In this document: piece by piece, positions 1-5,068 of the stretch
Position numbering within the stretch: position 1 is the first letter of the stretch
Layout: every line of letters begins with the position of its first letter
From: an uncultured Collinsella sp.
Lineage (GTDB): Bacteria; Actinomycetota; Coriobacteriia; Coriobacteriales; Coriobacteriaceae
Reading direction: 5' to 3'
Length of the DNA: 5,068 bases
Assembly: GCA_900551205.1 (NCBI GenBank)
Contig: URUW01000146.1
Coordinates: 1 to 5,068 of the forward strand
Position numbers and translations under genes: made by a program
Notes under the pieces: model-generated
The model's input: the letters and a program-made list of their open reading frames with translations, nothing else
Told to the model about the DNA's origin: nothing
The model's database searches: none

Positions 1-21
1 AGCGTATGGCGTTGTAAGTCT

Positions 22-489
22 TTAGGCCTCGTCGACGACCTTGAGACCGCGGGTCTGGTCGATCTCGTTGAGGAGGTTGACGCGACGCTCGTGGCGGCCG
101 CCCTCGAACTCGGCGTCGAGCCACTCGTCGACGATCATCTTAGCGAGCTCGGAGCCAACGACGCGGGCGCCAAAGGCGAGCACGTTGGTGTTGTTGTGCA
201 TGCGGGAGAGCTTGGCGCTGAAGGGCTCGGAGCACACGACGGCGCGTACGCCCTCGACCTTGTTGGCAGCCAGGCTGATCCCGACGCCGGTACCGCAGAT
301 CAGGATGCCCAGGTCGACGTCGCCGTTGGCAACGGCCTTACCCACCTTGTAGCCGGCGATGGGGTAGTCAAAGCTCTCGGAGGTGTCGGTGCCAAAGTTC
401 ACGACCTCGCAGCCGCGCTCCTTCAGGTGCTCGGAAATGATGTTCTTGAGCTCGACGGCGGCGTGGTCGTTACCGATACCGATCTTCAT
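22..489 (-). CDS. rpiB: Ribose-5-phosphate isomerase B (RpiB/LacAB family)
   Basis: Interconverts ribose 5-phosphate and ribulose 5-phosphate in the cytosolic non-oxidative pentose phosphate pathway. The 155-residue product has the usual family length and reads like E. coli RpiB shifted by one residue. Visible landmarks are the N-terminal GNDHAA (D8, H9), the nucleophile loop CGTGVGISLAANK with catalytic-type C65 and T67, the segment VCSEPFSAKLSRMHN with H98, NVLAFGARVVG, and the phosphate-binding arginines in GGRHERRV (R132, R136). The frame stays open 72 codons upstream of the chosen ATG at 489. That extension has no family resemblance and a strong Shine-Dalgarno sequence sits just before this ATG, so the short form is preferred. 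LacA/LacB-type or other sugar-phosphate isomerases share the fold, but the intact Cys loop and overall match favour RpiB. The gene is divergent from the cysteine desulfidase gene and appears to be transcribed alone; whatever lies downstream is outside the window. Confidence 0.95.
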   Translation of the reverse strand: MKIGIGNDHAAVELKNIISEHLKERGCEVVNFGTDTSESFDYPIAGYKVGKAVANGDVDLGILICGTGVGISLAANKVEGVRAVVCSEPFSAKLSRMHNNTNVLAFGARVVGSELAKMIVDEWLDAEFEGGRHERRVNLLNEIDQTRGLKVVDEA

Positions 490-496
490 AGATGGT

Positions 497-504
497 TCCT
501 CTCT
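497..504 (-). promoter_or_regulatory. Shine-Dalgarno that fixes the rpiB start
   Basis: Read on the minus strand this is AGAGAGGA, ending 7 nt before the ATG at 489. It decides between this start and the 72-codon upstream extension of the same frame. Confidence 0.8.
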
Positions 505-566
505 GGTCTGTGCGGCGCAAATGCTAAAGGTGTTTACCGCGTTCGACTGCATGATAGCGCGACTTT

Positions 567-596
567 TGTATAAACGCTCGGGCGTTTTTTGATCAA
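567..596 (-). promoter_or_regulatory. Candidate rpiB promoter
   Basis: On the minus strand TTGATC (591-596) is followed after 18 nt by TATACA (567-572), each matching four of six positions of the sigma-70/SigA consensus. The transcript would start near 560 and carry a leader of about 70 nt. The spacer is almost filled by the inverted repeat at 572-587. An alternative -10, TATCAT at 551-556, has no clear -35. Confidence 0.4.
572..590. promoter_or_regulatory. Inverted repeat AAACGC-TCGG-GCGTTT in the rpiB promoter
   Basis: A perfect 6-bp inverted repeat with a 4-nt centre (572-587) is followed on the plus strand by further T residues, six Ts in all at 585-590. On the plus strand it looks like a short intrinsic terminator, yet no plus-strand gene lies upstream. 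On the minus strand it lies inside the spacer of the proposed rpiB promoter, where an operator would be expected. A further AAACGC half-site lies at 595-600, and the palindrome TTTGATCAAA at 588-597 overlaps the -35. Operator versus terminator cannot be settled from sequence alone. Confidence 0.4.
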
Positions 597-686
597 ACGC
601 TTTAACAGGCAACAAGACCCGCTTTTCATGAATGAATGCCGCCAGTTTGTGCTTGAGCGCCGTCCGCCGGAACCATGGTTGCGGTT

Positions 687-706
687 TTTGATGCATTGTT
701 ATCAAA
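687..706. promoter_or_regulatory. Spaced inverted repeat TTTGAT-N8-ATCAAA upstream of cyuA
   Basis: Two perfect 6-nt arms (687-692 and 701-706) are separated by 8 nt in the AT-rich stretch about 55-75 nt before the cyuA ATG. This is where a transcription factor controlling cysteine breakdown could bind. The arms match FNR half-sites, but FNR needs a 4-nt centre, so it is not an FNR box. The assignment as an operator is inference from position and symmetry only. Confidence 0.25.
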
Positions 707-761
707 TAGAAGAGCTAATTATTTTTGAGAGACCAGCCCGTTATGCAAGCAGGAGATACCT

Positions 762-2081
762 ATGCCTACCGATTCCCTTCGTTATGCCGCGTTTTGCGAT
801 GTTTTGAACCGCGAGCTTGTCTGTGCGCTCGGCTGCACCGAGCCTATTGCCGTTGCCTATGCAGCGGCGTTGGCGAGCCAGACGCTCGGTTGCGAACCCG
901 ATCATATGGACGTTGCCTGCTCGGGCAACATCATCAAGAACGTTAAGAGCGTGACCGTGCCCAACTCGGGCGGTATGCACGGTATTGAAGCTGCAGCCGT
1001 GCTGGGTGCCGTGGGCGGTGACGCCAAGAGCGCGCTTGAGGTGCTCGAGAGCGTTAACGATGAAGACCGCGCTCGTGTGGCCGAGCTCCTCGCCGACGCC
1101 GGCTACTGCGATGTGTCGCTTGTCGAGGGTGTGCCCAACCTCTACATCAAGGTGCCTGCGACGGCCGGGGGCCATACCGCGGTCGTCGAGATTACCGATC
1201 ACCACACTAATGTCACGTGCCATACGCTCGATGGTATTCCGGTATGCGGCAAGTCGGCGGGGGAGTGCGCCGCCTGCGCCGAGCGCGTGGTGGCCGAGCG
1301 TGCGGCAGATAACGCCGATACGCCCATGTCCATTGATTCCATCATCGACTTTATCGAGGACGGTGACATTGAGGGCGCCCGCGCTGCCGTTGAGCGTCAG
1401 ATTGAGCTGAATGGCGCAATCAGTGCCGAGGGCCTGGCGCACGCTTGGGGCGCCGAGGTGGGCCGTACGCTGCTGGGTGCACGTGCCGATGACGTCGCCT
1501 GCCGTGCCCGCGCCCGTGCAGCCGCCGGGTCCGACGCCCGCATGAACGGCTGCGCGCTGCCGGTCGCCATTGTGTGCGGCTCGGGCAATCAGGGCATTAC
1601 CTGCGCGCTGCCCGTTATGGAGTATGCCGAGTATCTGCGCTGCGACCACGATCGCCTGGTGCGCGCCGTGATGCTGTCCGATCTTATCGCTGTGCATATC
1701 AAGAGCTATATTGGTGCGCTCTCGGCGTTTTGCGGTGCTATTTGTGCCGCGTGCGGCGCCGGCGCTGCGATTACCTGGCTGTGCGGTGGTACGCGCGAGC
1801 AGATTGGCGCGACGGTCTCGAACACGCTCGGCAACGTTGGCGGCATCGTGTGCGATGGCGCCAAGGCAAGCTGTGCCGCCAAGATTTCCGCTGCCGTCGA
1901 TGCGGCGATTTTGGGCCACGATATGGCCATGCAGGGCCGTGGCTTCCGTGCCGGCGAGGGTCTGATCCAGGATACCGTCGAGCAGACAATCGCCAGCATG
2001 GGCTATGTGGGCCGCGTGGGCATGAAGGATACCGACGTCGAGATCCTCAACATCATGATCGGTAAAACCCAGGTTTGTTAA
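762..2081 (+). CDS. cyuA: L-cysteine desulfidase, CyuA/YhaM family (iron-sulfur, SDH-alpha-like)
   Basis: Likely converts L-cysteine to pyruvate, ammonia and hydrogen sulfide in the cytosol using a [4Fe-4S] cluster. The 439-residue product matches the UPF0597/YhaM family in length and motifs: ALGCTEPIAVAYAAA near the N-terminus (C25), VTVPNSGGMHG (65-74), HHTNVTCHTLDG (147-158), SDARMNG (257-263), the glycine loop CGSGNQGIT (272-280), a hydrophobic helix-rich stretch (302-341) containing C324, and CDGAKASCAAK (C364, C371). From memory, C25, C324, C364 and C371 are also present in E. coli CyuA, making them the best candidates for active-site and cluster residues. The protein has 22 cysteines, including CxxxCxxC at 324-331, more than I expect for the family. 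The ATG has AGGAGA at 751-756, 5 nt upstream. Relatives are often annotated as L-serine ammonia-lyase alpha subunit; serine or another amino-acid substrate cannot be excluded. No transporter or Lrp-type regulator gene is adjacent, unlike the E. coli cyu locus. The stop codon overlaps that of the convergent HAD gene. Confidence 0.88.
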   Translation: MPTDSLRYAAFCDVLNRELVCALGCTEPIAVAYAAALASQTLGCEPDHMDVACSGNIIKNVKSVTVPNSGGMHGIEAAAVLGAVGGDAKSALEVLESVNDEDRARVAELLADAGYCDVSLVEGVPNLYIKVPATAGGHTAVVEITDHHTNVTCHTLDGIPVCGKSAGECAACAERVVAERAADNADTPMSIDSIIDFIEDGDIEGARAAVERQIELNGAISAEGLAHAWGAEVGRTLLGARADDVACRARARAAAGSDARMNGCALPVAIVCGSGNQGITCALPVMEYAEYLRCDHDRLVRAVMLSDLIAVHIKSYIGALSAFCGAICAACGAGAAITWLCGGTREQIGATVSNTLGNVGGIVCDGAKASCAAKISAAVDAAILGHDMAMQGRGFRAGEGLIQDTVEQTIASMGYVGRVGMKDTDVEILNIMIGKTQVC

Positions 2082-2836
2082 GACAGTTCGTCGGCTACTT
2101 GGTGTTCGTAGAAGGCTTCTACTACGGCGTTAAAGTCGCGGGCGAAGTCTTCCATGGTTCCGCGCCAGGTGGCTCGGCTGGGCTTACCTTGGCCCACAAA
2201 GGCGGTTTGGATGCCGCAATCGGGGGACGGGAAGTCGCGTTTGGGATCGTTGCCCACCATAAGGACCTCGTGCGGCTCGAGCCCCATCACCTGAAGCTGC
2301 TCTAGATAGTAGGTGGCATCGGGCTTGCATCGGGTGGCGTTTCCCATGTGCGTGACGAGCTCAAAGGGGGCGTCAGCCAGGTCGCCCCAGCCCATGCGGC
2401 ACTCGATGGCCCCCTGGGGAAAGCTGGGGTTGGTAAAGAGCGCGCAACGCAGTCCAGCGTCCTGTACGGCCTGGAGCGCGGCGTGCGCGCCCGGCATGGC
2501 GTGGGCGTTAATGACATCGTCGTTCTTGTACGGAAGAACTTCGCGGTCATAGTAGGTAAACGCCTCGTAGATGATGGGATCGGAGAGACGGATACCGCAT
2601 CGGCGCTCGACCTCTTCTTGGTAAAACTCAAGATTGGTGCGGTTGTCCGTGCCGCTGCGGCGATTGGCGTTGAGGTCGACCAGGATCGTGCCGAGACGTG
2701 CCATCGTGCCACCGCGGCTGCGGCGGCCGATATCCGCGAGCATCGAAGAGGCATCCTTAAAATAGCGAAGGATGAACGCGTTGAGGTTGATGCTGAGAAG
2801 CGTCTCGTCCATATCGAAAACGACTGCTTTGAGCAC
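2078..2836 (-). CDS. HAD-family hydrolase (phosphatase-like)
   Basis: A cytosolic haloacid dehalogenase-superfamily enzyme, probably a phosphate monoester hydrolase; the substrate is unknown. With the GTG start at 2836 the product is 252 residues. All four HAD motifs are visible: motif I FDMDETL with nucleophile D8 and acid/base D10, motif II LFTN with T135, motif III lysine K171 in RCKPDATYY, and motif IV VGNDPKRD with D197 and D201 for magnesium. The roughly 100-residue insert between motifs I and II is a helical C1-type cap that would enclose the active site. The frame is open up to an ATG at 3007, but the extra 57 residues match no HAD element. The GTG is preceded by AGAAAGG at a 7-nt spacing and puts motif I at the usual N-terminal position. 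The gene converges on cyuA and is divergent from rpsA. No good promoter was recognised upstream. Phosphoglycolate phosphatase-like or nucleotidase-like roles are possible but unsupported. Confidence 0.88.
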   Translation of the reverse strand: MLKAVVFDMDETLLSINLNAFILRYFKDASSMLADIGRRSRGGTMARLGTILVDLNANRRSGTDNRTNLEFYQEEVERRCGIRLSDPIIYEAFTYYDREVLPYKNDDVINAHAMPGAHAALQAVQDAGLRCALFTNPSFPQGAIECRMGWGDLADAPFELVTHMGNATRCKPDATYYLEQLQVMGLEPHEVLMVGNDPKRDFPSPDCGIQTAFVGQGKPSRATWRGTMEDFARDFNAVVEAFYEHQVADELS

Positions 2837-2843
2837 GCGGGCA

Positions 2844-2850
2844 CCTTTCT
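2844..2850 (-). promoter_or_regulatory. Shine-Dalgarno that fixes the GTG start of the HAD gene
   Basis: On the minus strand this reads AGAAAGG, an exact match to the start of the anti-SD complement AGAAAGGAGG, 7 nt before the GTG at 2836. The ATG at 3007 is preceded only by a weaker GGGGAA directly abutting it. Confidence 0.75.
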
Positions 2851-2991
2851 CGAAAAATCGATCTAGAATCGTTGGCTCCGGATACTTTACCCCAAAGCCG
2901 AATGCCTGGCTGGTTATCGTCAAGTTGCGGAGACGTGTGTTCATAAGATTACGAAAAAGTCTCCACACGAGTAAAAAATCGCAGTTCACGC

Positions 2992-3020
2992 TTGAAATCG
3001 AACTCATTTCCCCGTAACCT
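2992..3020 (+). promoter_or_regulatory. Candidate rpsA promoter
   Basis: TTGAAA (2992-2997) is followed after 17 nt by TAACCT (3015-3020), which fits the relaxed actinobacterial TANNNT form of the -10 box. A start near 3027 would give a leader of about 125 nt. An overlapping TATACG at 3020-3025 would need an unusual 22-nt spacer. Confidence 0.35.
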
Positions 3021-3123
3021 ATACGAACGTGATTGCATAAGCGTCACATTAGTATCTGTCGGCTCCCGAGTGTTCCTAAACGTTGTGTGCTTGTCGCACC
3101 CTTCTGTAGGTCCTAGCAATCGG

Positions 3124-3146
3124 GGCCCCGTAGTTCGAAAGGGGTC
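3124..3146 (+). promoter_or_regulatory. Possible stem occluding the rpsA ribosome binding site
   Basis: GGCCCC (3124-3129) can pair with GGGGTC (3141-3146) through six base pairs, one of them G-U, around an 11-nt loop. The right arm includes the GGGG of the Shine-Dalgarno sequence GAAAGGGG, so folding would hide it from ribosomes. E. coli S1 represses its own translation, so a closable RBS here would make sense. The structure is a prediction by eye. Confidence 0.3.
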
Positions 3147-3151
3147 CACCT

Positions 3152-4311
3152 TTGAGTGAGATTCAGAACTCGTCCATTTTCTCTCTTGACGATGTCAACG
3201 AGGAGGAGATGAACAACCTCATCGACGGTACGATTACCGACTTTGATGAGGGCGATCTCGTTAACGGCACTGTCGTTAAGATCGAGCATGACGAGGTGCT
3301 CGTTGACATCGGATTCAAGTCCGAGGGCGTTATCCCGGTCCGCGAGCTGTCCATCCGCAAGGACGCTAACCCTGCAGACATCGTTGCACTCGGTGATCCC
3401 ATCGAGGCTCTGGTTCTCCAGAAGGAGGACAAGGACGGTCGTCTGGTCCTGTCCAAGAAGCGTGCCGAGTACGAGCGTGCTTGGAACCGCATCGAGGAGA
3501 AGTTCAACTCCGGCGAGAACGTCGAGGGCGAGGTTATCGAGGTTGTCAAGGGCGGTCTGATCCTCGACATCGGCCTGCGTGGCTTCCTGCCCGCTTCCCT
3601 CGTCGACCTCCGTCGCGTCAAGGACCTCACCTCCTACATGGGCACCCGCATCGAGGCCCGCGTCATCGAGATGGACCGCAACCGCAACAACGTTGTCCTC
3701 TCCCGTCGCGTCGTGCTTGAGGAGTCCCGTAAGGCCGAGCGCTCCTGTCCAAGCTCAAGTCTGGCATGCGTCTCCAGGGCACCGTTTCCTCCATCGTCGA
3801 CTTCGGCGCCTTCGTCGACCTCGGCGGTATCGACGGCCTCATCCACATCTCCGAGCTCTCCTGGAACCACGTCAACCATCCTTCCGAGGTTGTCAAGGTC
3901 GGCCAGGAGGTCGAGGTCGAGGTTCTCGACGTCGATCTCAACCGCGAGCGCATCTCCCTGGGTCTCAAGCAGACCACCGAGGATCCGTGGCGCGCACTGG
4001 TCAAGAAGTACCCCGTCGGCGCTATCGTCGAGGGCACTGTGACCAAGCTTGTCCCGTTCGGCGCTTTCGTCGATCTGGGCGAGGGCATCGAGGGCCTGGT
4101 GCACATCTCCGAGATGGCCAACAAGCACGTCGATCAGCCTTCTCAGGTCACCCATGTGGGCGACAAGGTTCAGGTCAAGGTCATGGAAATCGACCTCGAC
4201 CGTCGTCGTATCTCCCTGTCCATGAAGTCTGCTGCTGAGACTCTGGGCGTCGAGATCGAGGTTACCCCGCTGCCTTCCGAGAAGAAGGACGAGGAGACCG
4301 ACGCCGAGTAA
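3152..4311 (+). CDS. rpsA: 30S ribosomal protein S1, broken by a frameshift near 3743-3745
   Basis: S1 holds mRNA on the 30S subunit during initiation. Four S1 (OB-fold) RNA-binding domains can be read. Domains 1 and 2 (about residues 34-103 and 121-188) lie in the frame of the TTG at 3152. Domains 3 and 4 (about 206-275 and 291-360, corrected numbering) lie in the frame shifted by one, each with the signature FGAFVDLG followed by HISE. An acidic tail ends in DEETDAE. Restoring one base would give about 386 residues, normal for a four-domain actinobacterial or firmicute S1. After R197 the first frame becomes serine- and arginine-rich nonsense and stops at 4042. The second frame has an ATG at 3766 but no Shine-Dalgarno there, so independent translation is unlikely. 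The TTG start is preceded by GAAAGGGG. No slippery heptamer is visible, so programmed frameshifting is unlikely. A sequencing or assembly error is favoured over a real null allele. The gene appears monocistronic, with its own promoter and terminator. Confidence 0.93.
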
Positions 4312-4335
4312 ATCGGTTTGACGATCACTTGTTTT

Positions 4336-4369
4336 AAGGGATCCGTCCGTAATGGACGGGTCCCTTTTT
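4336..4369 (+). terminator. Intrinsic terminator of rpsA
   Basis: GGGATCCGTCC (4338-4348) pairs with GGACGGGTCCC (4354-4364) through 11 bp including one G-U, around the 5-nt loop GTAAT. Five Ts follow (4365-4369), and flanking AA/TT can lengthen the stem. It lies 25 nt after the rpsA stop codon. Confidence 0.92.
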
Positions 4370-4434
4370 GCATTTGGCACCGAGATGCGCAATGCTGCCG
4401 GGCTGTCCACAGGCTATTGGATTGTCGGTGCATG

Positions 4435-4537
4435 AAAAAAGCCGACATCCCGCCTCGGGGAGGAGGCGGGAACACACCGAGTAGACGGAGGGGTGCGGAG
4501 CGCGGTCGCGTCTCGACTGACGACGTTGCCCATCGAC
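4435..4537 (-). ncRNA. Candidate small RNA with C-rich segments, function unknown
   Basis: On the minus strand a near-consensus -10 box TACAAT (4544-4549) would start a transcript near 4537. About 100 nt later comes an 8-bp GC-rich stem (GAGGCGGG at 4463-4470 with CCCGCCTC at 4449-4456, plus-strand sequence) and then a run of six U (4440 to 4435). The U run is 8 nt beyond the stem, so the terminator geometry is imperfect. A weaker alternative CCGA/TCGG stem (4442-4445 with 4455-4458) would abut it. The RNA would expose CACCCCUCC and, in the hairpin loop, CUCCCC; these resemble the C-rich loops with which some Gram-positive small RNAs bind Shine-Dalgarno sequences. No good -35 is visible and I do not recognise the family. 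The rest of 4370-4632 shows no gene; an unexpressed spacer is the main alternative. Confidence 0.3.
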
Positions 4538-4597
4538 AGGACCATTGTAGCGCATGGCGGTTCTTGGTTTATCGTGTCGAGCGTTTGCGTTGTGCCA

Positions 4598-4624
4598 TTG
4601 CCTGCGGCAACGGTGTGTTACACT
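4598..4624 (+). promoter_or_regulatory. Candidate rnpB promoter
   Basis: TACACT (4619-4624) is a good -10 box placed 8 nt before the predicted 5' end of the RNase P RNA. The best -35, TTGCCT (4598-4603), is only 15 nt upstream, shorter than usual, so the -35 is uncertain while the -10 is fairly convincing. Confidence 0.5.
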
Positions 4625-4632
4625 CTTGCACT

Positions 4633-4994
4633 GCTGAGTGGGCCAGACGGTCGCGCGATGTGCTGCTTGCAGTACGCGTGAGGAAAGTCCGGGCTCCAGA
4701 GGGCGGGATGCCGGCTAACGGCCGGGCGGAGTGATCCGACGGAAAGCGCCGCAGAAAAGAAGACTCCCACCTGCGCCGCAAGGCGTAAAGGGAAAAGCTG
4801 AAACGGTGGTGTAAGAGACCACCAGCGTCGTGGCAACATGGCGGCTTGGCAAGCCCCATCCGGAGCAAGCGCGAATAGGAACGCTATGGGCCGGCCCGGT
4901 CCGCGTTCGGGTAGCGTGCGTGGAGCTGCACGGTAACGTGCAGACAAGATAAATGACCGTTCACGACAGAACCCGGCTTATCGGCCCACTCAGC
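4633..4994 (+). ncRNA. rnpB: RNase P RNA, bacterial class A
   Basis: This is the catalytic RNA of RNase P, which with the small protein RnpA removes 5' leaders from precursor tRNAs. Its ends are defined by helix P1: GCTGAGTGGGCC (4633-4644) pairs perfectly with GGCCCACTCAGC (4983-4994). The universally conserved core is present: GAGGAAAGTCCGGGCTCC at 4680-4697 (P4 5' strand and neighbours), followed by the GGGATGCCGGCTAACGGCC-type region, and ACAGAACCCGGC at 4966-4977 (P4 3' strand region). GAACGC (4879-4884) pairs with GCGTTC (4903-4908) as in P16, and GGGTAG at 4909-4914 corresponds to loop L15, whose GGU binds the tRNA 3' CCA. P16 and this L15 arrangement place it in class A rather than the Bacillus class B. 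The length of about 362 nt is normal. It stands alone between rpsA and the window edge. Confidence 0.96.
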
Positions 4995-5003
4995 TTTCTT
5001 GTT

Positions 5004-5032
5004 GACGCCGTCTCGCTGTTGGTGACGGCATC
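5004..5032 (+). other. Hairpin after rnpB, possibly involved in 3' end formation
   Basis: GACGCCGTC (5004-5012) can pair with GACGGCATC (5024-5032) with one mismatch around an 11-nt loop. No U run follows directly, so it is not a standard intrinsic terminator. A competing ACGCC/GGCGT pairing (5005-5009 with 5036-5040) exists. T-rich TTTCTT follows P1 at 4995-5000. The remaining bases to 5068 show no supportable gene. Confidence 0.2.
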
Positions 5033-5068
5033 ATTGGCGTTTCCGTTCTTGTTGGCGAGGGCAACGGT

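Larger units (their letters stand above)
490..761. other. Divergent intergenic region between rpiB and cyuA
   Basis: These 272 nt hold the rpiB leader and promoter, the inverted repeat at 572-587, the palindrome AACCATGGTT at 671-680, the spaced inverted repeat at 687-706 and the cyuA ribosome binding site. AT-rich sequence at about 685-727 is the likely location of the cyuA promoter. No -35/-10 pair with good spacing stands out there; TTGCGG (679-684) with TCAAAT (702-707), spaced 17, is the least bad option. Reading frames through the region look like chance openings. Confidence 0.5.
2837..3151. other. Divergent intergenic region between the HAD gene and rpsA
   Basis: These 315 nt lack a gene. 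The right half holds the probable rpsA promoter and a long leader; the left half should contain the HAD promoter, but I see no convincing minus-strand box pair. Leader features are a small hairpin around GTGC-TTGTC-GCAC (about 3087-3099), the palindrome CGGGGCCCCG at 3121-3130 and the rpsA Shine-Dalgarno GAAAGGGG at 3137-3144. No tRNA or known riboswitch pattern was recognised. Confidence 0.5.

Noticed and set aside
490..705. In-frame 72-codon N-terminal extension of RpiB
   Set aside because: It does not resemble the family, has no good Shine-Dalgarno at its ATG, crosses the likely promoter, and the ATG at 489 has a strong AGAGAGGA site.
687..706. FNR box upstream of cyuA
   Set aside because: FNR needs TTGAT-N4-ATCAA; here the centre is 8 nt.
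741..1919. Long minus-strand open frame opposite cyuA (392 codons)
   Set aside because: It is a high-GC mirror of the cyuA codon pattern; its translation is Arg/Gly/His/Ala-rich low-complexity sequence without a recognisable domain.
2837..3007. 57-residue N-terminal extension of the HAD hydrolase from ATG 3007
   Set aside because: It precedes motif I with unrelated sequence, overlaps the presumed rpsA promoter area, and the GTG at 2836 has a near-perfect ribosome binding site.
3740..3752. Programmed -1 ribosomal frameshift in rpsA
   Set aside because: CGCTCCTGTCC contains no X XXY YYZ slippery heptamer, no upstream stimulatory Shine-Dalgarno stands out, and S1 is not known to use recoding.
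3254..4231. DNA-level tandem repeat in rpsA
   Set aside because: The similarity reflects the four S1 protein domains, not recent nucleotide duplication.
3634..4410. Minus-strand open frame opposite the second half of rpsA (258 codons)
   Set aside because: It is a Leu/Asp-rich antisense mirror of S1 codons and runs through the rpsA terminator; no domain or ribosome binding site.
4318..4734. Plus-strand open frame from the rpsA terminator into rnpB
   Set aside because: It spans the terminator hairpin and the RNase P RNA, has no ribosome binding site and no recognisable protein sequence.
4569..4947. Minus-strand open frames antisense to rnpB
   Set aside because: They are explained by GC-rich structural RNA sequence with few stop codons; no domain or start signal.
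4995..5068. Partial membrane protein gene at the right edge
   Set aside because: The plus frame gives hydrophobic residues, but there is no start codon with a ribosome binding site and only 74 nt are visible; a minus-strand frame ending at 4990 is equally open.

Overview
The window is GC-rich and carries four protein genes and one structural RNA gene, all of housekeeping or metabolic type. No phage, transposon, CRISPR or secretion signature is visible. A four-domain ribosomal protein S1 with a TTG start, strong Shine-Dalgarno sequences, heavy use of C/G-ending codons and a class A RNase P RNA suggest a high-GC Gram-positive bacterium. Gut Coriobacteriia such as Collinsella are my best guess; this is inferred from protein flavour, not from any search.

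Layout: rpiB (ribose-5-phosphate isomerase B) is on the minus strand at 22-489. A divergent regulatory region (490-761) separates it from a plus-strand cyuA-type L-cysteine desulfidase (762-2081). That gene collides tail-to-tail with a minus-strand HAD-family hydrolase (2078-2836, GTG start), and the two stop codons share one TTAA. A 315-nt leader/promoter region then precedes rpsA (ribosomal protein S1, 3152-4311, TTG start), which ends in a clear intrinsic terminator (4336-4369). The stretch between that terminator and rnpB holds a possible minus-strand small RNA with C-rich, anti-Shine-Dalgarno-like segments. The RNase P RNA gene rnpB occupies 4633-4994 on the plus strand, and the last ~74 nt contain no gene I can support.

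The main anomaly is in rpsA. The reading frame breaks at about 3743-3745, where one base (or 1 modulo 3) is missing between S1 domains 2 and 3, although both halves are otherwise well conserved. A sequencing or assembly error is the likeliest cause, because S1 is normally indispensable and no slippery sequence is present. The genes do not form one pathway: sugar-phosphate isomerisation, cysteine breakdown, a phosphatase-like enzyme, translation and tRNA processing sit side by side, each apparently with its own transcription unit. I found no convincing novel multi-gene system. The more interesting leads are the candidate minus-strand RNA, the palindromic rpiB promoter, the cysteine-rich CyuA and a possible RBS-occluding stem in front of rpsA.
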